From Pseudorhodobacter aquimaris (lineage in GTDB: Bacteria; Pseudomonadota; Alphaproteobacteria; Rhodobacterales; Rhodobacteraceae): 49,191 nt of DNA. Under the pieces are notes generated by a model. That model was not told the origin of the DNA. It searched no databases and worked only from the letters and a program-made list of their open reading frames with translations. How positions within the stretch are numbered: the stretch's first letter is position 1; each line of letters opens with the position of its first letter. Position numbers and translations under genes: made by a program. This document shows positions 1-8,779 of this stretch, in pieces. The stretch spans positions 1 to 49,191 of the forward strand of contig NZ_LGHS01000013.1 in assembly GCF_001202025.1 (NCBI RefSeq), given 5' to 3'.

Positions 1-10
1 GGAAAAGGCA

Positions 11-607
11 GTGCCAACAAACACTTTTTGGCTAAGTGCTGGCGATGATCATGCCGCAAACCTTGAGCAAGAGAAAATCAAGATAAAGGAAACCTTGGCG
101 CGCGAAGGTTTGGCTTACGTTCGCGGCGGAAACATCGTTCGAGCTGGCACGACATCTACCCTTTCACTGGAAGAAGCTGTCAAAAAGCACGGATTGGCGT
201 CGGTAGATGTTGAGATACAACGTGCTTTGGCTCAGATCGAAAAGGACCCGCATGCGGCTGCGCACTACGCCGGAAATGTGCTTGAAGCTGCGCTGAAGGC
301 TTATCTTGATCACAAAGGAAAACCCTACGGCAGCGGTGATGCCCTTGCAGAACTTTGGAAATCATCAGCGGAGCAAATTGGGCTACGCCCGGTTGATTGG
401 GACAGCAAAGATCTGAAAAAGATTGCGTCTGGATTGAACAGCATTGTCGATGGGATAATGCACCTCCGAAACACGAAAAGTGGTGCGCATGGAAAGTCAG
501 AAGAGCAGACGCGCAACTTCACCATAAAGCCTCGGCACGCGCGCTTGGCAATCCATGCCTCACACACCGTTGCGGCCTATGTCTTGGAGTTGATCGACGG
601 TCCGTAA
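11..607 (+). CDS. Abortive infection (Abi_C-type) family protein, possibly 5'-partial
   Basis: The readable product is 198 aa starting at GTG 11. The frame stays open to the window edge, so the true start may lie outside. The C-terminal half (about residues 80-195) has the helical pattern of Abi_C proteins: HAAAHYAGNVLEAALKAYL, then a central segment ending in HLRNTKSGAHGKS, then an amphipathic helix ending AAYVLEL. Such proteins are linked to abortive infection, but their biochemistry is largely unknown. The gene is on the strand opposite to the phage-like operon, and its last 48 bases overlap the end of the convergent methyltransferase gene. Antisense effects between the two are therefore possible (inference). 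No signal peptide or membrane segment is seen. Family assignment is fairly good; function in phage defence is inferred. Confidence 0.72.
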   Translation: MPTNTFWLSAGDDHAANLEQEKIKIKETLAREGLAYVRGGNIVRAGTTSTLSLEEAVKKHGLASVDVEIQRALAQIEKDPHAAAHYAGNVLEAALKAYLDHKGKPYGSGDALAELWKSSAEQIGLRPVDWDSKDLKKIASGLNSIVDGIMHLRNTKSGAHGKSEEQTRNFTIKPRHARLAIHASHTVAAYVLELIDGP

Positions 608-1918
608 CGCAGTCTTCCCAGTTGCCATCTCCCACCGCCGCACCTCCACGTCGCAATAGACCGGGTCTAGCTCCATCGCGAAGCAGCGCCGCCCAGCGCG
701 CTCGGCGGCAACGATTTGGGTGCCGGAGCCGCAGAACGGCTCGTAGATCAGATGACCGAGATCCGAGAACGCTGTCAGCACCGCCTCGACCAGCGCGACC
801 GGGAACACTGCCGGATGCGATCCGGCCCCGCCCAGTCCGCCCTTGTGGCGCATGATGCGGAAGACGCTGTCCGGGATGCGGTGGCTCTGGATCGCGTTGC
901 CGGTCCCGGTCTTGGCGTGGACGGTGCCGTCGGCACCGCGCAGTCCACCGCCGCCGAGGGTTTTGCCCGCGTGCTTGGACGGGACGGTCTTGTGCGGTTT
1001 GCGCGGCGCGCGATTGAAGTGGAAAATGAACTCGTGCGAGGGGGCCAGGCGGCCGTTCCAGTCGCCCGGCAATCCCGGCCCCTGATCCCAAACATACCAA
1101 CCAAAGCGTCGCCAGCCAGAGGTGCGCATCCATTCCACCCATCCTTCCCAATAGGGCTGCCATTCACTGTCGCGATGCACGAGGCCGAGGTTGACCAATA
1201 GCTGTGCGTCATCGGTGACCGGGGCCGCTGCGAACACGCCCTGCATCAGCGCATCCCAATCGCTGACCTTTTCCTTGGCCGCGCCGTAGTCGCGCTGCTG
1301 GGCATAGGGTGGCGAGGTGAACATCAGCGTCGCCTGTTCGCCCTGCATCAGCTGGGCCACGGCGGCAGGATCCGTTGCATCGCCGCAGCACAGCCGGTGT
1401 TTGCCCAGCGCCCAGATTTCGCCCGGCTTGGTGATCGGATCGGCGGGTGGCTCGGGGATGGAATCGGCGGCATCGTCTGAAATTGCCGGGCGGTCGTCAG
1501 CGTCCGCCAGCAAAGCTTCCAGCTCATCCTCTGGGATGCCAATCAGCCCGAGGTCAAAGTCCCCTGCCAACAGCGCCTGCAATTCCTGCAGTAGCAGGCC
1601 CTCATCCCAGCCGCCCAGCTCGGTTAATTTGTTGTCGGCGATGCGATAAGCCCGGCGCTGCGCCTCGTTCAGATGGCCCAGCACGATGACTGGCGCTTCG
1701 GAAATGCCGAGGTGGGCGGCGGCCAGGACCCGCCCATGGCCCGCGATCAACTCGCCATCGGCGGCAACCAGCACCGGAACCGTCCAGCCGAACTCGGCCA
1801 TGCTGGCGGCGATCTTGGCCACCTGATCGGCGTCGTGGGTCTTCGCGTTGCGGGCGTAGGGTTTAAGCCGGGCGAGGGGCCAGTATTCGATCTGCTTGGG
1901 CGAGACGGGCGCGTTCAT
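560..1918 (-). CDS. ParB-N domain / DNA methyltransferase fusion (TSPPY type)
   Basis: The 452-aa product has an N-terminal ParB/Srx-like domain (about 1-130, with GELIAGHGRVLAA at 55-67) followed by a DNA amino-methyltransferase. Catalytic motif IV is TSPPY at 201-205. The AdoMet-binding motif FCGSGT comes near residue 400, after motif IV, which is beta-class order. Such enzymes methylate N4-cytosine or N6-adenine; the SPPY form leans toward cytosine. The start is ATG 1918, which overlaps the stop of the upstream gene as ATGA, so translation is probably coupled. The protein is a close paralogue of its upstream neighbour in the first 130 residues. ParB-methylase fusions are common in alphaproteobacterial prophages near the packaging genes, where they may modify phage DNA (family knowledge; target unknown). 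Confidence 0.85.
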   Translation of the reverse strand: MNAPVSPKQIEYWPLARLKPYARNAKTHDADQVAKIAASMAEFGWTVPVLVAADGELIAGHGRVLAAAHLGISEAPVIVLGHLNEAQRRAYRIADNKLTELGGWDEGLLLQELQALLAGDFDLGLIGIPEDELEALLADADDRPAISDDAADSIPEPPADPITKPGEIWALGKHRLCCGDATDPAAVAQLMQGEQATLMFTSPPYAQQRDYGAAKEKVSDWDALMQGVFAAAPVTDDAQLLVNLGLVHRDSEWQPYWEGWVEWMRTSGWRRFGWYVWDQGPGLPGDWNGRLAPSHEFIFHFNRAPRKPHKTVPSKHAGKTLGGGGLRGADGTVHAKTGTGNAIQSHRIPDSVFRIMRHKGGLGGAGSHPAVFPVALVEAVLTAFSDLGHLIYEPFCGSGTQIVAAERAGRRCFAMELDPVYCDVEVRRWEMATGKTALRTVDQLQDIGRNGV

Positions 1919-3174
1919 ACCGCCAGCCTTTTGGCTTTCAGGTCCGCGAACGTCTCGCCGGTTTCGGCCAAGACGGCATTCGCGCCGGTGAATTGCTGCC
2001 AGCGCTCGATGGCCACATCGACATAAGCCGGGTTCAACTCGATCCCGAAGCACACACGGCCCGTGGTTTCAGCCGCGATCAACGTGGTGCCGGATCCCAT
2101 GAAGGGTTCAAACACCGCCTGGCCGGGGTTGGAATTGTTCAGGATCGGGCGGCGCATGCATTCCACCGGCTTCTGCGTGCCATGGACGGTCGCCGCATCT
2201 TGATCCTTGTTGGCGATCTGCCACAGCGTTGTCTGCTTGCGATCCCCAGCCCAATGGCCCTTGCCGGTCTTTTTCACGGCATACCAGCAAGGTTCGTGCT
2301 GCCAGTGATAATCGCCACGGCTGAGAACCAGCCGGTCCTTGGCCCAGATGATCTGCGACCGGACTGCGAAACCTGCGGCCACCAGGCTCTCGGCAACGGT
2401 CGAGGAGTGCAGCGCGCCGTGCCAGACATAAGCGACATCGCCGGGGAACAGCGCCCAAGCCTCCCGCCAGTCAGCACGGTCATCGTTCAACACCTTGCCG
2501 GTACGCTTCGTTTTGGCCGCGCCCGCCTGGTTGCGCCAAGAGGGATCATATTCCACGCCATAGGGGGGGTCGGTGACCATTAGCAGAGGGCGAACATCGC
2601 CGAGCAGCCGTCCGACCACATCGCCGGCCGTGCTGTCACCGCAGATCAGCCGGTGCGACCCAAGCTGCCAGAGGTCACCCGCAGCCGACACCGGCGTGAC
2701 CGGCGGTTCGGGAATGTTGTCCTCACCTTCAATCGCACCACCCTCGACCTGATCCGGATCGCGCAGCAGGGCATCCAGATCCTCGTCGGTGATCCCGAGC
2801 AACGACAAGTCGAAATCCTCGGCCAGCAGCCCGGCGATCTCGTCGCGCAGCATGGCCTCGTCCCATTCGCCCAGCTCGGTCAGCTTGTTATCGGCGATAC
2901 GGTAGGCCCGGCGTTCGGCCTCATCCAAGTGGCTGAGCCGGATCACCGGCACATCCTTCAGGCCCAACATCACCGCCGCCAGCACCCGGCCGTGCCCCGC
3001 GATCAGTTCCCCATCGTCAGACACCATGCAGGGCACGGTCCAGCCGAACTTCGCCATGCTGGCTGCAATCTTGGCGACCTGGTCAGTGCCGTGGATCTTG
3101 GCGTTGCGGGCATAGGGGCGCAGCCGGTCGAGAGGCCAAGTCTCGATCTGGCTCGGTGCGAAGACCAGGTCCAT
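1915..3174 (-). CDS. ParB-N domain / DNA methyltransferase fusion (TDPPYG type)
   Basis: This is a 419-aa protein if the ATG at 3174 is used. A GTG at 3237 would add 21 residues; neither start has a convincing Shine-Dalgarno site, and 3174 matches the N-terminus of the paralogue downstream. Residues 1-130 form a ParB-like domain (GELIAGHGRVLAA). A DNA N6-adenine methyltransferase domain follows with TDPPYG at 201-206 and the AdoMet motif FMGSGT later, giving beta-class order. The stop overlaps the start of the second fusion gene (ATGA). The pair looks like a tandem duplication whose methylase halves then diverged, since TDPPY and TSPPY imply different target bases. It most likely modifies phage or element DNA. 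Confidence 0.85.
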   Translation of the reverse strand: MDLVFAPSQIETWPLDRLRPYARNAKIHGTDQVAKIAASMAKFGWTVPCMVSDDGELIAGHGRVLAAVMLGLKDVPVIRLSHLDEAERRAYRIADNKLTELGEWDEAMLRDEIAGLLAEDFDLSLLGITDEDLDALLRDPDQVEGGAIEGEDNIPEPPVTPVSAAGDLWQLGSHRLICGDSTAGDVVGRLLGDVRPLLMVTDPPYGVEYDPSWRNQAGAAKTKRTGKVLNDDRADWREAWALFPGDVAYVWHGALHSSTVAESLVAAGFAVRSQIIWAKDRLVLSRGDYHWQHEPCWYAVKKTGKGHWAGDRKQTTLWQIANKDQDAATVHGTQKPVECMRRPILNNSNPGQAVFEPFMGSGTTLIAAETTGRVCFGIELNPAYVDVAIERWQQFTGANAVLAETGETFADLKAKRLAV

Positions 3175-3415
3175 GGGGCGGTTCTCATTTGGGGCAGGGC
3201 GGACGTGCCGATGCGCGCCGGGCGATGCCAGCGTCACGATCAGGATCCGCGATGTGGGGAAAAACGAAGGCGCCCGCGAGGGTCATCCTCCGGGCGCAAT
3301 TCTTCGATGATTAATAGGTAGGTCAAGGGGGCTAGAAATGTCAATCCATTTTCTGCCTTGGAATCAACGTGTTCAGAGATGGCCGGAAGCTTCTGGCGGA
3401 GAGATGCGTTCCTAT

Positions 3416-3563
3416 GGTGGCTACTGGCGAGGGTGGCTTCCATCAGGTGGCCGCCCTGGCTTCCGAAAGAAATCCACCTTGCGCGCGCTGCGTGCTGGGT
3501 AAGTCACTGATAATGAGTCATAATGCCGAGGCGATCTGTGGGGGTGGCTTCCAAGTGGCTTCC
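3416..3563. repeat. Iteron-like GGTGGC(TTCC) repeats of the left element
   Basis: Direct copies are visible at 3416 (GGTGGCTACT), 3432 (GGTGGCTTCC), 3447 (GGTGGCCGCC), 3457 (TGGCTTCC), 3543 (GGTGGCTTCC) and 3555 (GTGGCTTCC). A similar GGGTGGC box family recurs between the AlpA-like gene and the integrase at 15,091-15,524. Repeats in two intergenic regions of the same element suggest binding sites for an element-encoded regulator or replication protein. The role is inferred. Confidence 0.5.
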
Positions 3564-3595
3564 CCGGTGAAAAAGCCACGCGCTAGCGAAATGCC

Positions 3596-3639
3596 GCGCT
3601 GCGCCCCCCCGCATACATTAAGGGCCAGGGAGGAACCAT
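3596..3639. repeat. 44-nt motif shared with 35573-35615
   Basis: GCGCTGCGCCCCCCCGCATA and the next bases ending AGGAACCAT match the region upstream of the small terminase gene at 35,573-35,615. The first 22 nt match at 20 positions, and the closing AGGAACCAT is identical. On the minus strand the two copies fall in different reading registers after a one-base length difference, so conservation looks like DNA-level rather than protein-level. It could be part of a packaging (cos/pac) or regulatory site; this is inference. Confidence 0.45.
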
Positions 3640-3705
3640 GCCAAGGGGGGCGCGACTCTAGGGAACTACCGAAAATCAAGCGGAAACGCAGATGTTTAGT
3701 TCATG

Positions 3706-6700
3706 CTATTTACTGGTAGTCTTTGCTGCAGAAAGCCGATCATAGACTTGGCTTCCCAGCCACTTAGACACTAGTTCCTGCATCTCCGGCTTGCCCATGT
3801 ACTCGGCGAATAGCTCCTGGTTTAGGTCCATTCGATCGATGAACAGGGACTCGAGCACCTGCCGAAATACAAGCTGAAACTTGTCGAGCGAGTTGACCTC
3901 GGCCGCTTTCTGCAGCGACTCTTGCAGGCTCGCAGCTTCGGCGATCTGATCGAAGAACAATTGATCCGCTTCGTTAAGCTCGCCGCCGAACCGCTGGTTG
4001 ATCGTGTCAATGAGGCGAGACAGCGAGACGTGTTCCTCGCGCACCATGCCTGACCCCACCTCTCGCGGACCATCCAGTGGTTTGGTATCGCCGTCGTTGA
4101 GGCTGATTGAACCTTCACTGATTTTCTGCAACCGGTAGTAGTCGAGTTCGACCTCCTCGTCGAATTTGTATCCCGGCCCACTCTTGCGCTTGGGCAGTTT
4201 CAGTGCGAGGTGTCGCAAGTAAGTGAACAGCTTCTCCAAATCGCTGTCTTGATATGGGATCACTTGACTCAGGAAGCTGTACAAGTTGCGGAAGGCTTGC
4301 AGCTTTCCGCGCCAAAGCTCAGCTTCATCCTCTTGCGTGGTCTGCAGCCGCTGGAAACGCAAGACTGCCTGATCCAGGATCGCGTTCATCATCTTGTGGT
4401 CGCCTGGGCTCTGGCGTCGCTTCGGCGCGAAGAATACCCTCGCAAATTCGGTGACTTCTGTTTGGAAGTAGATGTCCGAGGCGTCCAGTTCCGCCTTGAC
4501 CTCGTATAGCTTGTCGGGATCGACTTGCTCGCCCATCACGGATCCTTCGTAATATTGGCGGAAGGCCTCCTTGATTTCACCCGGCTCGTTGACAAAGTCG
4601 AGCACGAATGTGTCGTCTTTGAGCGGATGGGTGCGGTTCAAGCGCGACAGCGTCTGTACGGCCTGAATGCCTGCGAGGCGCTTGTCTATGTACATCGTGT
4701 GCAGCAGCGGCTGATCGAAGCCGGTCTGGTATTTCTCGGCCACCAGCAATACGCGGAAATCAGGCTTAGCGAATGTGTCGGGCAGTTCTTTCTCCCTTAA
4801 ACCGTCATTCATCTCCACTTCGGTATAGCTTTTCTGCAAATATTTGTCGTCTTCAACACTGCCTGAGAACGCGACCAGGCTCTTGATCGGATAGCCCTTC
4901 TCCTGAATGTATCTGTCAAACTCTTGTTTATACCGCACTGCCTCCAACCGCGAGCCGGTCACAACCATGGCCTTGGCGTGGCCGCCGATCTTGTGGCGCG
5001 TAAATTGCTGGAAATGCTCGACCATCACCTCAGTCTTCTGGCCGATATTGTGCGGATGCAGGCGCATAAAGCGAGCCAGCGCCTTGGCAGCTTTCTTGCG
5101 TTCCACGTTCGGATCGTCCGCGGCATTCTTAATCAGCGTATAGTAAGTCTTATAGGTGACGTAGCTTTTCAGCACGTCTTCTATGAAGCCTTCCTCAATC
5201 GCCTGACGCATTGTGAAACGGCAGAAGGGTTCGCCATCGCGTCCAAAAATCGCCAGAGTCTTGTGTTTGGGCGTAGCGGTGAAAGCGAAGAAACTCATGT
5301 TCGGCTGCTTGCCACGCTTCGCCATGGAACGGAACAGGAGCTCGAGTTCACCCTCGCCTTCCTCCTCAGCCATCTCCTGCGCCCTAAGGCGCAGCTCCGC
5401 GCCGCCCAGCACGCCCTTGAGCTCCGTCGCCGTCTCGCCCGATTGCGAACTGTGGGCCTCGTCGATAATCACCGCATATTTGCGTGTTGGTAGATGGCTC
5501 CTGCTGCCTTCACCGCGCTCATCGCTCAGCTTGGCCAGCTGCCGGGAAACGAATGGGAACTTCTGCAGAGTGGTGATGATAATCGGCACGCCAACTTCCA
5601 ACGCTTCGGCCAGTTGGCGTGAGTCCCCGTCAATCTTTTGCACCACGCCTTGCCGATGATCGAATTGGTAAATGGTGTTTTGCAACTGGCGGTCTAACAC
5701 CACGCGGTCAGTGATGACTACGACACTATCAAAAATCCGCTCGTCATGTTCATTGTGCAAGCTGGAAACGCGATGCGCCAGCCAAGCGATGGTGTTGCTT
5801 TTACCGCTGCCTGCCGAATGCTCGACCAGATAATTATGCCCCAAGCCTTCGCGGGCTGCGGCCTCCACCATCTGGCGCACCGCTTGCAACTGGTGATACC
5901 GCGGAAAAATGAGGCTCTCCTTTCGCACCACCTTCCCGTCATCCGCAGTTTTTTCTTCCACATTCAGATGCAGAAAGCGGGCTAGCAGATCAAGCAGACT
6001 GTCTCGTTGCAGCACTTCTTCCCACAGGTAGGCCGTCTTGTAGTTACGCCCCGCGCTGTCCGGTGGGTTACCGGCACCGCCGTCCATGCCCTGATTGAAG
6101 GGAAGAAAATGTGTTGAGATGCCCGCCAGCCGCGTGGTCATGTGAGCTTCCTCGGTGTCCACAGCGAAGTGCACCAAAGCGCGCTTGGTGAACAAGAAGA
6201 TTGGTTCTCTCGGGTCTCGGTCGTGGCGGTACTGGTGGATCGCATTAACCGCAGTTTGCCCACTCAAGGGGTTCTTTAGCTCTAACGTCACCAAAGGAAT
6301 GCCGTTAACCGACAGCACCACATCCAGCGACTTTTCGTTCTTCGGGCTGAAATACAGTTGGCGCGTGAGACCTAGAAGATTGGCTTGGTATCGCGCCTCA
6401 AGTTCTGGGTTAAGCCCGTGCGCTGGGCGGAAATAGGCGATCCGCAGAGTCTTTCCAAAACATTTGAAGCCATGGCGCAGTGTGGCTAGTGCGCCATGGC
6501 TGTCCAGCCACTTGCATAGCGATTCCAGCACCCGTGTACCGGTTTGCTCGCCATGCAGCGCTTCCAGCTTTGCCCAAACCTTGCCTTGGGTGGTGCTGAT
6601 GAATGCCAATGCTTCATCAGGAAAGATCGCAAGTTTGCGGTCGAAGCCTTTTGCGGCAACCCGTGTATACCCATCAGCAAGCAGAACCGATTCGATTGCG

Positions 6701-6738
6701 GTTTCAAAAGCGGCTTCGCTGGTGCGCCCTATGCTCAT
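3706..6738 (-). CDS. hsdR: Type I restriction enzyme, R subunit (motor and nuclease)
   Basis: The 1010-aa product has the HsdR layout. The N-terminal PD-(D/E)XK nuclease shows LDVVL (D near 139) and TLELKNP (E153, K155). A P-loop follows (HSAGSGKS near 307-314), then a DEAH-type box (IIDEAHSSQSG), AFTATP motif III, and the helicase C half with QTGFDQPLLHTMY and QTLSRLNR. It translocates DNA by ATP hydrolysis and cuts unmodified DNA far from the recognition site, in complex with HsdM and HsdS. ATG 6738 was chosen because it overlaps the stop of the HNH gene as ATGA and has GGGAG just upstream; an 18-residue upstream extension is unlikely. The gene is the last of a five-gene operon. No frameshift or missing motif is seen. 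Confidence 0.95.
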   Translation of the reverse strand: MSIGRTSEAAFETAIESVLLADGYTRVAAKGFDRKLAIFPDEALAFISTTQGKVWAKLEALHGEQTGTRVLESLCKWLDSHGALATLRHGFKCFGKTLRIAYFRPAHGLNPELEARYQANLLGLTRQLYFSPKNEKSLDVVLSVNGIPLVTLELKNPLSGQTAVNAIHQYRHDRDPREPIFLFTKRALVHFAVDTEEAHMTTRLAGISTHFLPFNQGMDGGAGNPPDSAGRNYKTAYLWEEVLQRDSLLDLLARFLHLNVEEKTADDGKVVRKESLIFPRYHQLQAVRQMVEAAAREGLGHNYLVEHSAGSGKSNTIAWLAHRVSSLHNEHDERIFDSVVVITDRVVLDRQLQNTIYQFDHRQGVVQKIDGDSRQLAEALEVGVPIIITTLQKFPFVSRQLAKLSDERGEGSRSHLPTRKYAVIIDEAHSSQSGETATELKGVLGGAELRLRAQEMAEEEGEGELELLFRSMAKRGKQPNMSFFAFTATPKHKTLAIFGRDGEPFCRFTMRQAIEEGFIEDVLKSYVTYKTYYTLIKNAADDPNVERKKAAKALARFMRLHPHNIGQKTEVMVEHFQQFTRHKIGGHAKAMVVTGSRLEAVRYKQEFDRYIQEKGYPIKSLVAFSGSVEDDKYLQKSYTEVEMNDGLREKELPDTFAKPDFRVLLVAEKYQTGFDQPLLHTMYIDKRLAGIQAVQTLSRLNRTHPLKDDTFVLDFVNEPGEIKEAFRQYYEGSVMGEQVDPDKLYEVKAELDASDIYFQTEVTEFARVFFAPKRRQSPGDHKMMNAILDQAVLRFQRLQTTQEDEAELWRGKLQAFRNLYSFLSQVIPYQDSDLEKLFTYLRHLALKLPKRKSGPGYKFDEEVELDYYRLQKISEGSISLNDGDTKPLDGPREVGSGMVREEHVSLSRLIDTINQRFGGELNEADQLFFDQIAEAASLQESLQKAAEVNSLDKFQLVFRQVLESLFIDRMDLNQELFAEYMGKPEMQELVSKWLGSQVYDRLSAAKTTSK

Positions 6739-7406
6739 CTCCCTGCGCCCCCTTCGATGTACTTTGGAAGTAGCTGTTTGAGTACAAAGCAAAATTCCTG
6801 AAGGCGACCGTCTTTGTTACGTTCTTCGATGTTAGCTAGGGCGATTTTTGCATCTGCGATAGATAAAGGGCGGTTCCGGGTCTTTAGTCCGAATCCGAAG
6901 AAACCATCTATCCTTGCTTTTCTCAATTGACGCAGTGTGGATGAATCCAATTGAAGAACTTCTATTGTTTTTGATGCTACGTCATGGTCGACAGGATTGG
7001 GGTGAACATGGCCGCTCCAGACGAAGCGAAAGCGCCGATCACAATCGTCAGATAGAGGTGATAAGAACAAGTCGACATCCCACCAACCTCCCTTGACCGG
7101 TGCACCGTAGCCGTGAGAACTGTCCCCACCATCGGCGGGAAAGCAGGCAACAACGTTCCTGTACTCGACGTCCTCCCATTCAGCACATTCGCACTGGGGT
7201 TTCACATGCTCGACATGGGACGAGTCGCTGTTTATCGAACGTCCCGTGTAGGCGCAAAGCCACCCCTGCTCGTCAAGTAGCTTTGACTTTAGGGCACCAT
7301 GTGCCTGTGTTCCTAACAGATCACGATAGGTGTGATTGATATCCCGATTCTCGTCTTTCCACGATTGCAGCTCCTGAGGTGAATGTGTCTTAACAATCCT
7401 TCTCAT
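6735..7406 (-). CDS. ptuB: HNH endonuclease, Septu PtuB-like
   Basis: The 223-aa product carries the signature of the PtuB/TIGR02646 HNH group: LLDEQGWLCAYTGRSI, then HVEHVKPQ, then YRNVVACFP, giving the H-E-H and N of the nuclease site. It is encoded directly after a PtuA-like ATPase with a 4-base ATGA overlap, the standard Septu order. In Septu, PtuA oligomers hold PtuB nuclease and release or activate its DNA cleavage on infection (family knowledge). Its own stop overlaps the hsdR start (ATGA), so the Septu pair is translated from within the type I restriction operon. The C-terminal region (about 130-223) is not recognised beyond this family. Confidence 0.85.
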   Translation of the reverse strand: MRRIVKTHSPQELQSWKDENRDINHTYRDLLGTQAHGALKSKLLDEQGWLCAYTGRSINSDSSHVEHVKPQCECAEWEDVEYRNVVACFPADGGDSSHGYGAPVKGGWWDVDLFLSPLSDDCDRRFRFVWSGHVHPNPVDHDVASKTIEVLQLDSSTLRQLRKARIDGFFGFGLKTRNRPLSIADAKIALANIEERNKDGRLQEFCFVLKQLLPKYIEGGAGR

Positions 7407-8779
7407 TCAGAGCTCAATAGCGCGAAGCGGTCCAACAGCGCTATAGCCTCCTGCAGATCCGAAAAATCACCAATTTCCGCGCGTAGCTCTTCTGCAAGAC
7501 TTCGTGCTCTCTTCAAGTCGTCTTCATCAATTGCTTGATAGATTGCAGAAATTCGTTGCTCAGTCTCGTAGTCTCGGGCGGTCACGCCCATAATGTTTTG
7601 CAGAATCCAGCTGCTGTCCATACCAAAAGACTGGGAAGTCCTGGCCTGAACTACTTTTCCTGTCTCTCCATGGTGCAATAGTCGCAATTTTTCAGGGCGC
7701 ACTTGGCCAATGATTTGTGGAGAATGGGTTGTTACAATGAACTGGCAACACGTGAACGTGTTTTTAAGAAGTCTTAATACCCGTCGCTGCCACCTTGGAT
7801 GTAGGTGCAGCTCGATCTCGTCAATCAACACTATAGCAACGCCCTCGGCTATTGGGTTGTCGCTGTCTGGGTTGGCGATTGCGAGACGACGAGTCAGATC
7901 AAACACTAAGGCTAGCAGGCCTCTTTCGCCATCAGAGAGTTGTTCGAGAAATAGCGTTTGGTCATTCTTTGTCACGCTGAATCGCGGTGGCCTTGTGTCG
8001 TGCAGCATCAGATTGTAGACCTCCGGTAGAAATTTTCCGATTGCCTGTCCCAGCTGCTGAAAGAGACGGTCTTTGGTAGCAGTGGATGCTTCAGATGAGA
8101 TCACCCGATACCAGTTTGCGAAGTCATTGAGGGAGACTTCGACTTGGTTAAGGGACTTGTCATATGCTGCCGCGGCATCTATTTTTTTTGTTTTTGGCAG
8201 AGCCGGTGGTAATCGAGATAGAAAACGTGATGTCGTATAGAGCACGGCGAGCGGTTGCCTGCGATCGCCCTTTGCCTCAATGATTAGCGAAGCCACGTCA
8301 GCGGTCACATTTTCGGACAAGAAGCGCACAGCCGCTATATTCGATGCTTGATCGAGCTGGATTTCAATAGGCCTGATCTCATCATTGATTTCCTGCTCTT
8401 CTTTTGAGCCCTTCTTTGTCTCTCGTGTGGCAAAGCGCAGTTCGTCCCGACGCTTTATCAAATTCTCGGTTCGTTCGGCTGAAAGCGGAGCCGCGTGAGT
8501 CAAATCGACTATAGCGTAGGATAAATCGAGGCGCAGCGTGGCCGAGACTGATAATCCATGCTTGCCTGACTGAACATCGGTATCGCTCAAGCCAAGGGTC
8601 GGTTCTTTGGAAACCGTGAACTTCGGCAATGCTAGCGAGAGAGCGGCTGTGAGCGCCTTCAATATGCCGGATTTACCTACTCCGTTTACTCCAGCGATCA
8701 CGGTCACGTCATCTGAAAAATCGAGGTCGATCTGCTCAAAACCCCGAAAATTTGCTAAAACGAGTTTCTTTAGTTTCAT
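7403..8779 (-). CDS. ptuA: AAA ATPase, Septu PtuA-like
   Basis: The 458-aa SMC/ABC-like ATPase has Walker A GVNGVGKSG (about 30-38), a central helical region, the signature motif LSDGERG, Walker B IVLIDEIELHLHP and the switch THSPQII. This is the AAA_21/AAA_15 layout of PtuA. The start MKLKKLVLANFRGFEQ is typical of the family, and its ATG overlaps the stop of hsdS (ATGA). The HNH partner follows with the same overlap. Known PtuA proteins form ring-like oligomers that sense infection and control PtuB. The alternative is an OLD/RecF-type nuclease regulator, but the adjacent TIGR02646-like HNH gene supports Septu. Confidence 0.85.
   Translation of the reverse strand: MKLKKLVLANFRGFEQIDLDFSDDVTVIAGVNGVGKSGILKALTAALSLALPKFTVSKEPTLGLSDTDVQSGKHGLSVSATLRLDLSYAIVDLTHAAPLSAERTENLIKRRDELRFATRETKKGSKEEQEINDEIRPIEIQLDQASNIAAVRFLSENVTADVASLIIEAKGDRRQPLAVLYTTSRFLSRLPPALPKTKKIDAAAAYDKSLNQVEVSLNDFANWYRVISSEASTATKDRLFQQLGQAIGKFLPEVYNLMLHDTRPPRFSVTKNDQTLFLEQLSDGERGLLALVFDLTRRLAIANPDSDNPIAEGVAIVLIDEIELHLHPRWQRRVLRLLKNTFTCCQFIVTTHSPQIIGQVRPEKLRLLHHGETGKVVQARTSQSFGMDSSWILQNIMGVTARDYETEQRISAIYQAIDEDDLKRARSLAEELRAEIGDFSDLQEAIALLDRFALLSSE

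Larger units (their letters stand above)
3175..3705. other. Intergenic region between hsdR and the ParB-methylases
   Basis: No convincing gene was found in these roughly 530 bases. The region holds five GGTGGC/TGGCTTCC-type repeats (3416-3563) and a 44-nt stretch (3596-3639) also found upstream of the small terminase gene of the central element. The ORF of 116 codons on the plus strand has low-complexity, proline/arginine-rich translation and no start site support, so it is treated as chance. Confidence 0.6.

Noticed and set aside
519-1163. Long ORFs on other frames across the methylase region
   Set aside because: They shadow the ParB-methylase genes in GC-rich DNA, with arginine/proline-rich translations and no family pattern.
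3369-3719. 116-codon plus-strand ORF containing the phrase RCAPPHT
   Set aside because: The phrase comes from the shared DNA motif at 3596, which also appears in another frame at 35,573. There is no ribosome site or domain.
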